Below are positions 35,662-46,439 of a stretch of 64,000 bases of DNA, piece after piece. This DNA comes from Pinus tabuliformis (lineage: Eukaryota > Streptophyta > Pinopsida > Pinales > Pinaceae). Under the pieces are notes generated by a model. That model was not told the DNA's origin. It saw only the letters and a program-made list of their open reading frames with translations, and made no database searches. Position numbers and translations under genes: made by a program. The stretch's first letter is position 1. Each line of letters starts with the position of its first letter. The stretch covers positions 366,331,750-366,395,749 of the forward strand of contig CM062814.1 of NCBI GenBank assembly GCA_031772625.1. Reading direction: 5' to 3'.

Positions 35662-38219
35662 TGATGGTGCTAGACCTGCCAACATTTAGGGGATCTCCCC
35701 GATATGAAGTCCCAACTAGACCTCACACCATTTGGTGTAGGAGTCCCATCAAGTACAATGGCCCAATTTCCATTCTCTTAGATATTTTCCTTATCTCTTG
35801 TTGTTTAGCACATGTGAGTGTTATTCTAGTATCTAAGAAAAGTGAGGTGAGTGTGGCTGGTGAGTGCGTAATGTAACTTGTGTCTAGGTTCACTTACTGC
35901 AAAGGGGGAGAGTAAAGTGAGCCTCTAAGTGAGAGGTAGTAATACCACCCAGGAAGAGAGACACGTGAACCAAAAGAGATATGTCCAACATCCAACGGAG
36001 TAGTCCACAATGGATGCGACAGTCGTTAAAAATAAAGTACATGGGAAAACACATACACCATCCAACAAAGTAGTCCCCACGAATGTAGGGACATTATAAC
36101 TAGTAAATAAGAAATTTCTGTCTAATCTCCTCTGGACTAGTCCAGAAGGACGAGACAATAGTCATAACTAATATAGCACATTCCCAACAATGTAAGTACT
36201 AAAACAACTGAAGTAGTTCAACTATCTTAGTACATGTGAACCAAGCACGCATTAGAAATGCCAAAAGAATAGTCTTAAAACATCTACAAAACATGCATGA
36301 AAATGTGTTGGCCTTAAGAGGCTTATGTATTAAGAAAAAGTTCCAAGACACATCTATATACCATACACAACTAGTCCCAGTAGTGGGACATTGGAGCCAC
36401 TCCTCGCTCCTCAAAGAACTAAAAAAACTCTCAAGGCTATGTGGGAGGAGCCAAGGTGAAAAGCCCTTGCTCATACAATGGGAGGGGTATATATAACCAA
36501 GGGTGATGCTTGACCCTTCTGACTCTCGGACTACCCACATGACCGTTCAACTTCCTATGACCTTTCAACTGAAATGACTCTTCATCTTCATGTGTGTGTC
36601 TGTTGGAATTTCATGTTACATTACATTTGATTATAACAGATATGGAACATAGTAGTGATGTGGCCTTCACAACTCATGACACAACTTGACATGACACTAC
36701 TGACATGGACTAGCTGGCTGTGGGTGGCAACATCAAGCTGATGTTGCTATTAAGTGATGGATGTGCTCTTGGATGTGCTTTATATTTTCCTCTGCATGGG
36801 TTGATGCTGCGGGTTCTTCAATGGTGTTGGTCTTGTAAGATGGTTAAATGCATGTTCTCCTTTCAATTTCCCTTTGATGAGATTCTTTCATCCATCTAGC
36901 TACAAGTGAGTCTTCTAGCATGTGCACTCCTCCTTCATCCCGTTCGTTGTCTCGACATGATCTATTAGTGTACCTATTTATGCAATTCACTCATGATGGG
37001 ACGACATCAAATCCAAAACCTCCTAGTCTAAGATGATGCATTGCTTTCCATGGTCCAGGCCCAATATAGATGACAAGGTGGGAAGAGGGCCCAGTAAGTA
37101 CGCACTGCACAGTTCCAAGTGACATGGAGGGAGGCTGGCCACTGAGACTGCACATAGTGCAACTTAGGATTAGATGAGGAACTCTGGAGCACAATCTTCA
37201 CTATAGAGAAAAACTGTGAAGTGGCCACTAGGAGGTAGGATTGCGCAGCTGAGTTCATCACTAGTAGCTGTAAGGTGGGACCCTGGGAGGAACCTTTGCA
37301 TAGTTTTTTGAGGGAAGATAAGAAAGGGTAGTAGCAGGACCAAAAAGGAGAGTTATGGGAAGTTTCTGACAACAGTGAGTCCCAACTAAGGGAAGACACT
37401 ACGAGCACACCTCTGTGCAGATCTTGGAGGAAAAGAAGGCTCAGGTCTCAGCCCATTGTGAGGTTCTAGTAGGAAGGGAGGAGGCTTGATGACTGATCTT
37501 GTAAAGTGCGCAGTTCAGGTTGGGCTCTGAGGCAGTTTCTGTGCAAATTTCAAAAAAAAGGCAAGTTCCTCACCTCTATGATTGCACAGTGAAACTATCC
37601 CAGATGACATCCTCAAGCACTACATAGTTACAGGAAATAGAGCAGCATCATTATGGGTTGAGACTACACAGTGCATCCCAGTCGGGGTCCGGTGAGATGG
37701 GTGTTGTCTGGTCGAAAGGATTTTTAGGAAAATGGCTAAGTGTGGGAGGAAAGTGTGCCTATGAGGACTCAATAATGTGTTCACACACTTAGCATACTTC
37801 GACAACATGATGACATTGATCACCAGGACAGCAAGACAAATCATTGCCCTCTTTGAGACTGTCTAGAGTTAAGAGCGACAACTGCAACACTTGAGATAGA
37901 CCTTGGAACGATGGTGAAGACACTTTCATGACTGTGCTTACAACTTTTTGTATGAGTGTGAAAGATGCATAAATATCTATAACAACTCAAACACACAAAG
38001 AAAAATATTTGAAATCACTAGAACAGCACCACAAGTCATGAAAAAGCAATCAACATGCCAAAATACGACAGTTGGTCAAACACGCAAATGGGGTGAAAAA
38101 ATTCAAAGGGAGCTCACAAAATGAACCTGAATTTTTGCAACCATAAAGGAAAAACAAGGGAAGGCTTCAAAAATTGAGTGCTAGCTAAAATTTTGGATGG
38201 TGTTGCAGCCGCTACAACA
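35662..38219 (-). repeat. Gypsy-C 5' LTR
   Basis: It is 2558 bp, the partner of 19741-22300. On the minus strand it begins TGTTGTAGCGGC and ends ACCATCA. A TATATATA motif lies near 36488. ACTTC follows it at 38220-38224. Confidence 0.9.
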
Positions 38220-38224
38220 ACTTC

Positions 38225-38795
38225 CTGGAACATAACAGACATTTCATCAAACACATGGAAAACATGTAAGTTATAGGTCATGAATGCATATTTTATCCCA
38301 AAAGTCTGAGATTCAACTGAGAATCACCGAGAAGACCTTATACCCTCTACACATGTCTATAACAACACTTATTAGTCTATACATTTGTCAACTGATCAAT
38401 AGCTAAACAATTCGTGACAAGAGCCATAGAAGATACACATCATATGAACAACATATAACCATAAAATAACCAGCATATAAACCATAGTGACCCAACTATA
38501 TTATCATGAACATATTGCCAACAAATATACATGAATGACAACAAAATAATAACTGTTATTAACATATGAAGCTACCAACCAAATCAGGGACTTCCATGTA
38601 CCACCTGACCATAAATTTTGCTAAACCAAATCCCTCTTTCAGCCAATCACCCTCATGCCATATTCTAACCATGAATGTGGGATCTCATGGAATAAACCAA
38701 ACAAAAACAAAACTAGGGCTTCGAGCAGAAAAACCACCTCAACCCTGCTTAGTCTTAATTTTATTTACATACGAAATCTAGCAGGGGTTGTTACA
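38225..38795 (-). repeat. Gypsy-B 5' LTR, 5' part
   Basis: It continues the LTR interrupted at 19740 and ends ...GGTTGTTACA, next to the broken integrase frame of Gypsy-E at 38796. On the minus strand the LTR begins TGTAACAACCCC, typical of gypsy LTRs. No coding region is seen. Confidence 0.75.
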
Positions 38796-39912
38796 CCTCA
38801 CTATCTCCCTGATGAAGATCTGAGCTACCTCATTGGTTGAATTCATAGAATTCATTGCAATGAAGTGAGCTACCTTTCTCAACCTGTCAACCACAACGAT
38901 GGTGGAATCATGTTGTCTTGATGTCCTCAGAAAATATGTAATGAAGTTCATGGAAATGACCTCACATCAACTTCCTTTACTCATAGCATACCACTTTCCC
39001 TTCATTAGAACTCCCCCAAGTCCTTACTTGAAAGCATATGTACAAACCACAAACTCATTATCAATATCTACAATCTTCTAAATAGGAGAATTTGTGAGAA
39101 GATGATTCAATTGCTCAAAACTAGCTGCACACTCTTCATTTCATTCAAACTTTTTCCCTTTTCTCTCCAAAGATGTAATAGGATAGTCAATTCGTAAGAG
39201 GTTCTCAATGAAATTCTTGTAATAACATGTTAGTCTCATGAATGATCTGACCTCATCTACTTTCCTAGGAGTTGGACACACCATTATAGCTTTAATATTT
39301 TTTGGGTCCACTACTATCCCTTCCGTGGAAACATCATGTCCCAAGTAGTGAATCTGAGACTAAAAGAAACTGCACTTGCTGAACTTGGCACACAATTGAT
39401 TCTCTCTCAATAATCTCAATGATGTTGCGTGGTTCTTTACATGTTCTTCCTCTTTCTTGGAGTATATTAATATATCATCAATAAGCACTATCACAAAATT
39501 GTCTAGGTAAGGATGTAACACATTATTCATCAAACACATGAAAGTGATTGGATCTTTGGTAAGACCAAAAGGAATCACCATAAACTGATAATTTCCATAC
39601 CTTGTACCAAATTCAATCTTGTAGATTTACTCTTCTTTGATGCACTCTTGATGATATCCCAATATCATATCAATCTTTGAGAATACAACAACTCCCTTCA
39701 ACTGACCAAACAAATCATCAATCTTTGGCAATGGATAACTCTTCTTGATAGTCACCTTATTCAACTATATGTAATCGATTCACAATCCTAGAGAATTGTC
39801 CTTGTTATTTACAAACAATATTGGTGCACCCCAAGTAAATACACTTGGCCTTATGTGTCCTTTATCAAGCATTTCCTTAAGCTGCAACTTCAATTCCACA
39901 AACTTCGGAGTG
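38796..39912 (-). pseudogene. Gypsy-E RT, RNase H start and integrase fragment
   Basis: RT runs from the TIR-F insertion down to about 39140: VIPFGLTKDPITFMCLMNNV, IVLIDDILIYSKKEEEH (catalytic DD kept) and RSFMRLTCYYKNFI. RNase H begins (EFVVCTYAFK, LGGVLMKGKWY) but after about 40 codons joins directly to an integrase piece (EVISMNFIT, STIVVVDRLRKVAHFIAMNS). Roughly 1 kb between them is therefore deleted. Integrase ends at VAQIFIREIV, exactly where the Gypsy-B LTR starts. Stops occur near 39130, 39080, 39030 and 38985. Confidence 0.88.
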
Positions 39913-40103
39913 TGATCTCAATCTTAGGGGGAGGCCCCGAAGATCTAAAATATTGAAATTGATCTTGTGGGGGGGGGGGGGGGGGGGGTGGCCCCCACGA
40001 TCTGAAAAATTGAATTTCCAAAAGAAAAAGAGGAAAATGCCCAACAAACAAAACCACAAAGAAACTTTTTTTATTAAAACATAAAATAACTATAAAGACT
40101 ACA

Positions 40104-40838
40104 TTGTGGTGGACAATCTGTTTACAAAAAACGGTTATAATAAATATTCTGAGTTATATTGACCGAGTTATGCCCATTTTAAATATAGAGCAACATTCAG
40201 AGCAGGTTCCCTTTGGAGACATGCCCTCCCACCTCTCTTTAGTAGGCACCTTCATCACATTCATTAGCTTCAACATAGCAACATCTGGCTTGGGTTCTTT
40301 TGAGACATGCCCTCCCACCCCAGGCTATGCAGCAACCTACTACTTGATCAACAATCAACATCATGATTATGGGTCAACCACACAAAATCCTTGTCATCGA
40401 AGTCCATTTGCTGGGCTGCACTCTGTTAGTATCACAGTTGGTCATAAGCATTGTAGGGTATCTCTATCCTCGGATCTTCGTTTTTCATGGTTATGGGTCA
40501 TCCACAAACCCACACTTCATCGAAGTCCATTTTCTAGGCCACACACTAGCAGTATCATAGTTGGTCACAAGCATTACAATGTATATCTGTCCTCGGATCT
40601 TCATTCATCATGGTTATGGGTCATCCACAAACCCACACTTCATCGAAGTCCATTTTCTAGGCCTCACATTGTCAATATCACAGTTGGTCACAAGCATTAC
40701 ACAATATCTCTATCCTTAGATCTTCGTTCATCATGGTTGTGGGTTAACCACATAAAACCCTTCTCTTCAGTGGATCTTCATATTCAACAAAGGCTTTGCA
40801 GGAGGGAACTTCACGTAATGGGTACAATTTCTTCTTAA
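40104..40838 (+). repeat. Open frame with three 41-residue (123-bp) tandem repeats inside TIR-F
   Basis: A 244-codon open frame contains a unit of 123 bp repeated about three times from 40366 to about 40735. A diverged end follows near 40790. Each unit encodes a block around VGHKHY..SLSSDLRSSWLWV and LHRSPFSRPH. Because 123 is divisible by three, the repeats stay in frame. Units 2 and 3 are nearly identical, unit 1 more diverged. I recognise no protein family. The frame may simply be a by-product of a tandem repeat whose units happen to lack stops. Confidence 0.55.
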
Positions 40839-40865
40839 GGAGGGAGGAATGATCCGAATGGAAAA

Positions 40866-41035
40866 TGGCATCATCCCATGGTATTTATCCACCCATGTTA
40901 TTCATCCACCCATGGTATTGTAAGTGGAATCCACCCATGGTATTCATTCACCCATGGTATTTTCCCATTGTATTGTGACATCCACCTATGGCATTCATTC
41001 ACCCATGGAATTTACCCGTGGTATTGTAACCGAAA
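40866..41035. repeat. Short minisatellite in TIR-F
   Basis: The motif TATTCATTCACCCATGG and close variants recur about seven times with a spacing of roughly 20-40 bp. Confidence 0.8.
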
Positions 41036-41271
41036 AATTCTATAAGTAACAAGTCACATTTCATAAAAGGACAGATTGTCCACCACAATGTATTCTTTAC
41101 AGTTATTTTATGTTTTGATAAAAAAACGTTTGTTTGTGGTTTTATTTATTGGGAATTCACCTCTTTCTCTTTTGGGAATTCAATTTTTCAAATCTTGGGG
41201 GCCTCCACCCACAAGATCCATTTTAATCTTTTAGATCTTGGGGGCCTCCCCCCAAGATTCAAATCAGAGTG

Positions 41272-42540
41272 CTCATCCTGTAAGATGCCTTACCTGTTGG
41301 TTCTACAACCAAGATCAAATCAATAGAAAAGTCCACCTCTCTATAAGGAGGAAACTCTAAAATATTAGTAGGAAACACATCCTGAAACTATTGGAAAATA
41401 GGATACCTATTCAAGACTTCCTCATCCTTGACATCCTTCCCTTTGTCATTGGAAATATGCACTACAAACAATAAACATTATTTTTGGAAACTACGCTTTG
41501 TCTACTTAACTGTAACCATTCTCACTACTGTAGGTTTCTTATTTATCTACAAGACGCTCGTTTCCCCATCATCAATAGCCACATGATAGCCTTGTCATAA
41601 CAATCCAATTTAATCCTGTGAAATAAAAACCAATCCATGCTCAAAAGAATACTATATGATTCCAAAGGAATCCAATTTAGATGTGTTAATGTATGCATAC
41701 CATTAAACTCAAATACACAAGATCTTGAGCACCAAATGATGAACTATTCTCTTAGTCCCTATAGCGAAATACACCAACTAAGATTCAACGTGAACTTATT
41801 TATTCAAGAAACACTTATCCACTAGGCCAATACTGATATAACTATAATTAGTTCGAGGATCAATCAAAATGGAAACAAGTTCATCACAAAGATTACCTTC
41901 CATCTCAATAATGGATGCCTAATGATCAGCGTGTCTGTTATCCAATGCTGCATCAATCCAAGGAATACTATTTCTAAACTCCCCAACTGTTTGTGCCTCC
42001 TAAGCATTGTAAAATAAAGGTCTACCACCTTGGTACGATGGGCACTCACACTGGTGATGATCTCCACCAGAAGTCCAACACCTCAAATGTTTCCTACCGT
42101 TATCCTTATTTTGCTCCTTCTGCTAAAATCCATGTCCCCTGTCAACTGCATTGAACTTCTTATAAGGTGCTACGTTCTCCTTATCACCTGCATCCTGAGG
42201 TCTTCCTCACTTCTTAGTCCACTTTCCTTTCCTATTCTCACTACCTTTCCAATATTTTTTAGGCTTAGACTTTCACTTAGACTGCTCATAATAATTCTTT
42301 AGCTTCCTGATGACTTCCTTTAATGACTGAGACTCATCATACTCAATTTGATTTTTAAATGCTGAAGGTAGTCCATTGATGAACCTTTGGAACTTTGTCT
42401 TCTCATCCTTGAGGTAGGGCACATACCTCAACAACTCCTGAAACTTGTTTGTGTACTGTTGATCTATCATGGAACCCATATTGAGCTCATAGAATTCCAT
42501 GGCCTTTCTGTCATTATATCTCTCAAGCAAGTACACCTTT
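41272..42540 (-). pseudogene. Gypsy-E gag and protease
   Basis: Gag is open at 42273-42536 (YNDRKAMEFYELNMGSM, then KFQELLRYVPYLKDEKTKF and LPSAFKNQIEYDES). It closely parallels the Gypsy-B gag near 18140-18260. The knuckle region near 42070-42090 is damaged. The protease region (NYSYISIGLVDKCF) is near 41840, followed by degraded linker up to the RT start beside TIR-F. The gag frame breaks at 42540 into unrelated AT-rich DNA, so the 5' end and LTR are missing here. Confidence 0.85.
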
Positions 42541-43071
42541 TATGTAATTTTTTATACATAAACATTATAATTGCATATTATTTTAAAATATTTTTACATT
42601 ATAATAAAATAATTCTATCACTTTATATCAAATTAACAACTAAGTGACTTTTAATAATTATATAATCTTTATCATTTTCAATCAACTTATAAATAAATTA
42701 ACATCGATTTTAAAAAGTAAATACCAGATGTATCATAACATAAGGTAGGTTGTGAATTCAGGGCAATCAATCCTATCAATAATACCAAGTGGGGTGACAC
42801 ACTTTCCCTTAATGACACTCTAAGTAGACCATGATGCTCATCTACCCTATTGGTATATTCCTTTCTAGTATCAAAACCTTTGTGGTAGGAAATCCCATCA
42901 AGTCAGTTGGTATCTTCGAGGTATATCACATGTGCTAGACTGCTCTAAAGAATTTCTTGAAGTCTTGCATTTATATCCCATGTATTAGAGGTGAAGTTTA
43001 TCCACATGACTTTTATATTATTATTCTCATTCTAATCACACCAAAGGTATTTTTTCATTAGAGCAATTTTG
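42541..43071. other. AT-rich DNA, nothing recognised
   Basis: Low-complexity A/T sequence up to about 42720, then unassigned single-copy-looking sequence. Confidence 0.5.
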
Positions 43072-43669
43072 AGGTCTAAAATGGGCCTCCTAAGAAAAAT
43101 ATACAACCAAAATAAACTTTATAAGAACCAACAAGGTTCAAGATGATGATGTCAACCATGGGGGATGATTCACCATTTTTGCAGTAAGAAGGTAAAAAGA
43201 TTAAAAATAATAAAATAATAAAACTACATTTTCAGCTCGTATTTTCAACTTATCTCCCTAAGATTTGACTCAAGTTTCAAGGAGGAGTACTCTTTGGATG
43301 TAAAATTTAATTCTTGATCCAAGGAGTACACATGTTTCATACTTTCGATGGACCCTGCTACACCAAAAATGAGAAATACATGAAGAAACGTGATTGCAAT
43401 CACGTTTTTTTCATGTATTTCTCATTTTTTGTGTAGCATGGTCCATTGAAAGTATGCAACATGGGTACTCCTTGGATGAGTAATCAAGCTCTTCATCTAA
43501 CGAGTGTTCTCACTTGAGATTGAATAAACCAATAGGGAGATAAGTCTAAAATATGAGTTGAAAAAATAGTTTTTCTTTTTTCCCTCTAAAATTTGATAAT
43601 GTAATCTAATCCTATTTTACTATTTCCACTATTATTTTATAATTTCCTTAGGAGGCCCATTTTAGACCT
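43072..43669. mobile_element. Foldback element (598-bp imperfect palindrome)
   Basis: The ends are AGGTCTAAAATGGGCCTCCT (43072) and AGGAGGCCCATTTTAGACCT (43650-43669), exact inverted copies. Inner blocks also pair, for example the ACTTATCTCCCTAAG side near 43250 with GGGAGATAAG near 43535, and GAGAAATACATGAA with its complement around the centre GATTGCAATC at 43392-43401. The outer ends have no obvious duplication. The arms have diverged in the middle, suggesting an old miniature or foldback transposon. Confidence 0.8.
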
Positions 43670-44345
43670 AAAAACTCCAATAATGTAAGGGGAGCATTCC
43701 CTTAGCCCTTTCATTGTCTGTGCATATCCAACTAAAGAAGGGCACATACTGAATTTTTTTGCTTCATTAATTTTTGTCTCCATCATATGTCTTGCATGCA
43801 AAATACCCAATAAATTCTCATGCATTAATAAGTCCCCAAATATATAAAGCAAGATTCTCCAACCCAACAAAAAGATTTATGTTAACATGAGCACCCAAGC
43901 CTAGGTCTTAACCTGAGCACCCAATCTTAGGTGTAAACATATCTATGATGTGTGATTAAAGCTAATTCTGATTAAAACCCCAACCATTGAATAAAAATGG
44001 CATGTTCTTTTCTTTAGCCCTTTGCGGAAAGTGCAAAAACCCTTGGTTGAAAGTCCATGCTCTCAAGATATGAATAGCGATCTAAGCCAAAGGTGTCTGT
44101 TGATTGATGATAGCTGCATTATGCTGTGGTTTATTGATATATGCTTAATACCTAATTTTTTCTTCGTTCAAATGCTTTATATTTTTTTGACAACTTCACA
44201 TATGTTATTTACCTAGTGCACCAAAAATATAATTACATAAAGCAAAAAAATTAACCAAGGGAGTGAATTAATCATGTGAAGTAAACTAATAAAATAATTC
44301 TACATATAATTTTTCTATAAATTATTAAATTAATGAGTTAAATCC
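43670..44345. other. Intergenic DNA, nothing recognised
   Basis: Short open frames only; no domains or repeats seen. Confidence 0.5.
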
Positions 44346-44358
44346 ATATATATATATA

Positions 44359-44442
<84 letters not shown>
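44346..44442. repeat. (TA)n microsatellite
   Basis: Nearly uninterrupted TA repeats of about 95 bp, with one TC interruption near 44360. Confidence 0.97.
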
Positions 44443-44445
<3 letters not shown>

Positions 44446-44532
44446 TAAAAATTCATTAAATATAAATAAATTTAATTTTTATAAATCATTTAATTATTAG
44501 AAAAAATTAATATATTATATTTAAATATAATA

Positions 44533-44702
44533 CTAGCCTAGATCCATTTTAACACCGGATCTATCAAGTGCCAAGAAGGATCAAATCTCTCGAGGTGCAA
44601 ACCTATTTTTTGAGTGCAAAACTTGAGGGAAGGTTTGCACCTCGAGAGATTTGATCCCTCTCGACGCTTGATAGATCTGGTGTTAAGATGGATCTAGGCT
44701 AG
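44533..44702. mobile_element. 170-bp hairpin, likely miniature foldback element
   Basis: Arms 44533-44604 and 44631-44702 are each 72 bp and pair without gaps with only six mismatches, all transitions. The loop is 26 bp. The ends are CTAGCCTAGATCCAT and its complement. The arms include CTCTCGAGGTGCAAACCT next to the loop. A single-arm relative lies at 6927-7002. A transcript of either strand would fold into a long stem that could feed small-RNA processing. Confidence 0.85.
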
Positions 44703-44833
44703 TTTCAGTCGTGTATGGTCATACAAAATTTTCTGAACATCTAATTATTTTGATCATTTTAAATATGCTAAATATGTCTAACATTAATTTGGTCAATTTA
44801 ATTTAAAATTTTCTTAGTTACCTTAGTTTGTTG

Positions 44834-45093
44834 AGATGAGATAGATTGTTAGTAACTTGAATGAAGAAATACAATTTTTGCGTGCAAAGTGTCAATGTAA
44901 AAATTTTGATAGATAAAAAATATGAATACTAAGAATATAGTCAATTACAAACAATCTTCATTCAGATGAAAGAGATTGTTAGTAACTTGAATGATGAAAT
45001 ACAAATATTGAGTGAAAAGTGTCAATGTAACAATTTTGATAGATAGAAAATGTGAATACTAATAATATAGTCAATTACAAACAATCTTCATTG
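44834..45093. repeat. 130-bp tandem duplication
   Basis: AGATTGTTAGTAACTTGAAT recurs at 44843 and 44973, and the two units end with TCAATTACAAACAATCTTCA. About ten substitutions separate them. Confidence 0.9.
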
Positions 45094-45479
45094 CAATCAC
45101 ACCTATTAGTTTTTCCATTTTCTCATATCGATCATATGAAAAGAGTAGTGGGAATCATAGACCATTCAAATATTTAACTCAGGCTACTGTAGTAAACAAC
45201 ATACCTTCTCTCTATTCCTCTCCAATATTAATAGTAGTCTTCTCGAAATTCAATCATTTTGTCTTATGGATAGTTAAACCCCAAATAATTTTAAATGGTA
45301 GTTATTTTCTATTACCGTGTTTGAATGCAAAGTAATTAACAATGTTGAATGATAGAAAATGGGAATAAGAAGAATGCACCTAATTATAAATAGTTTATAG
45401 TTTCAAGAAGAAAACATTTTATTTAGGATGAAAATTCAAGTATTGTATTTATGGTTGAATAATTTTTATGTGCTTACAC

Positions 45480-45775
45480 TGAGAGAGAGTGTGTATGTTT
45501 TTTGGGTAAGAAGGAGAGACAAGGGGATATAGAGATATAGATGGGGGGGAGAGGGAATAAGGGAGAGGAAAAGACAGGGTGGGAGGAAGAGATATAGATA
45601 TTGAGAGAGAAATGTCAGGGAGAGAGTGAAGGGGGAAGAGAGAGAGAGGGAGGGCAAAGGAAGGGAGGGAGAGATAGATAGATAGATATGGAGAGAGAGT
45701 TTGCATGTTTAGGGGATGAGATAGAGAGATAAAGGAGAGACGATGGGAGATAGAGATATAGATGGACGAGGTAGA
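45480..45775. repeat. Polypurine low-complexity stretch
   Basis: The plus strand is almost wholly A/G with GAGA, GGGAGG and GATAGATA subrepeats for about 290 bp. Long open frames on the opposite strand, rich in Ser/Leu/Pro, are artefacts of this composition. Confidence 0.9.
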
Positions 45776-45857
45776 GATGTTCTTACACTGAAATCAATGC
45801 ACACTAATAATCTAATTACTTTGAAATTAATGTACATCATACATCTTGTTTCATAAA

Positions 45858-46318
45858 ATCAGAAATTAACATCTACACTAAAATCAACACATCTAGTGCA
45901 AACAATCAAATAGGACTAGAAATCAACATCTATACTGAAATCATTGCATCTAGTGAAAACAATCAAATAGGATTAGAAATCAATATCTACGCTGAAGCAA
46001 TCAAATATGAGTAGAAATCAACATCTACACTAAAATTAATGCATCTAGTGTAAGTTATTAAATATGATTAGAAACTGACATCTAAACTGAAATCAATGCA
46101 TCTAGTGCAAGCGATATAATAGGATTAGAAATCAATATCTACACTGAAACCAATGCATCTTTTGCAAGCAATCAAATAGGAGTAGAAATCAACATTGACA
46201 CTGAAATCAATGCATGTAGTGTAAGGTCTTAAATAGAATTATAAATCGACATCTACACTGAAATCAATGCATATAGTGCATGTGATCAAATAGAATTAGA
46301 AATCAACAACCACATTGA
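45858..46318. repeat. About 60-bp minisatellite, roughly eight copies
   Basis: Units follow the pattern AGAAATCAACATCTACACTG, AAATCAATGCATCTAGTGCA, AGCAATCAAATAGGATT with variable divergence. One unit near 45995 is shortened. Flanking DNA at 45786-45857 holds weaker copies. Confidence 0.88.
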
Positions 46319-46439
46319 AAATATTAAATATTCATGAATTTCTAGATCTAACTTCTATGTCTGTATTTGTCTCTTTAAGACTCCTTCTTCTTCCCTCTCT
46401 CTCCACTTTCCATTATGCGTCTACCTCACTCCCCCTCTC

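Larger units (their letters stand above)
19741..38219 (-). mobile_element. Gypsy-C: Ty3/gypsy element with 2.56-kb LTRs, hosting Copia-D
   Basis: Direct repeats at 19741-22300 and 35662-38219, of nearly equal length, bound the element. ACTTC sits outside both ends (19736-19740 and 38220-38224). Minus-strand order is LTR, gag, protease, an extra RNase H, RT, RNase H, integrase, a 3' non-coding part and LTR. Without the 5.7-kb Copia-D inside, the element is about 12.7 kb. The LTRs differ at many positions (roughly 85 percent identity by eye) and all domains carry stops, so it is an old copy. It sits inside the Gypsy-B LTR. Confidence 0.9.
39908..41271. mobile_element. TIR-F: DNA element with about 200-bp terminal inverted repeats
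   Basis: The left arm 39913-40121 and the reverse complement of 41071-41266 match along their length. Shared blocks are AATCTTRGGGGGAGGCCC, GGATCTTGTGGG, AAAAATTGAATT, AAAACATAAAATAACTRTAAAGA and ACATTGTGGTGGACAATCTGT, allowing for a longer G run at 39969-39987. The ends read TGAT...ATCA. GAGTG lies outside both ends (39908-39912 and 41267-41271), and the RT frame of Gypsy-E resumes across it. There is no transposase, so it is non-autonomous. TG/CA ends with a 5-bp duplication and long inverted arms do not fit the common plant superfamilies cleanly. Confidence 0.85.

Noticed and set aside
39969-39987. Long G homopolymer as a functional G-quadruplex
   Set aside because: The opposite arm of TIR-F lacks the extension. 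Slippage or a sequencing/assembly artefact is as likely.
45449-45706. Ser/Leu/Pro-rich minus-strand frame
   Set aside because: It is the complement of the polypurine tract and has no coding character.
45858-46318. Regularly spaced repeats resembling a CRISPR array
   Set aside because: The whole unit is repeated, with no unique spacers, and the genome is a plant nuclear one.
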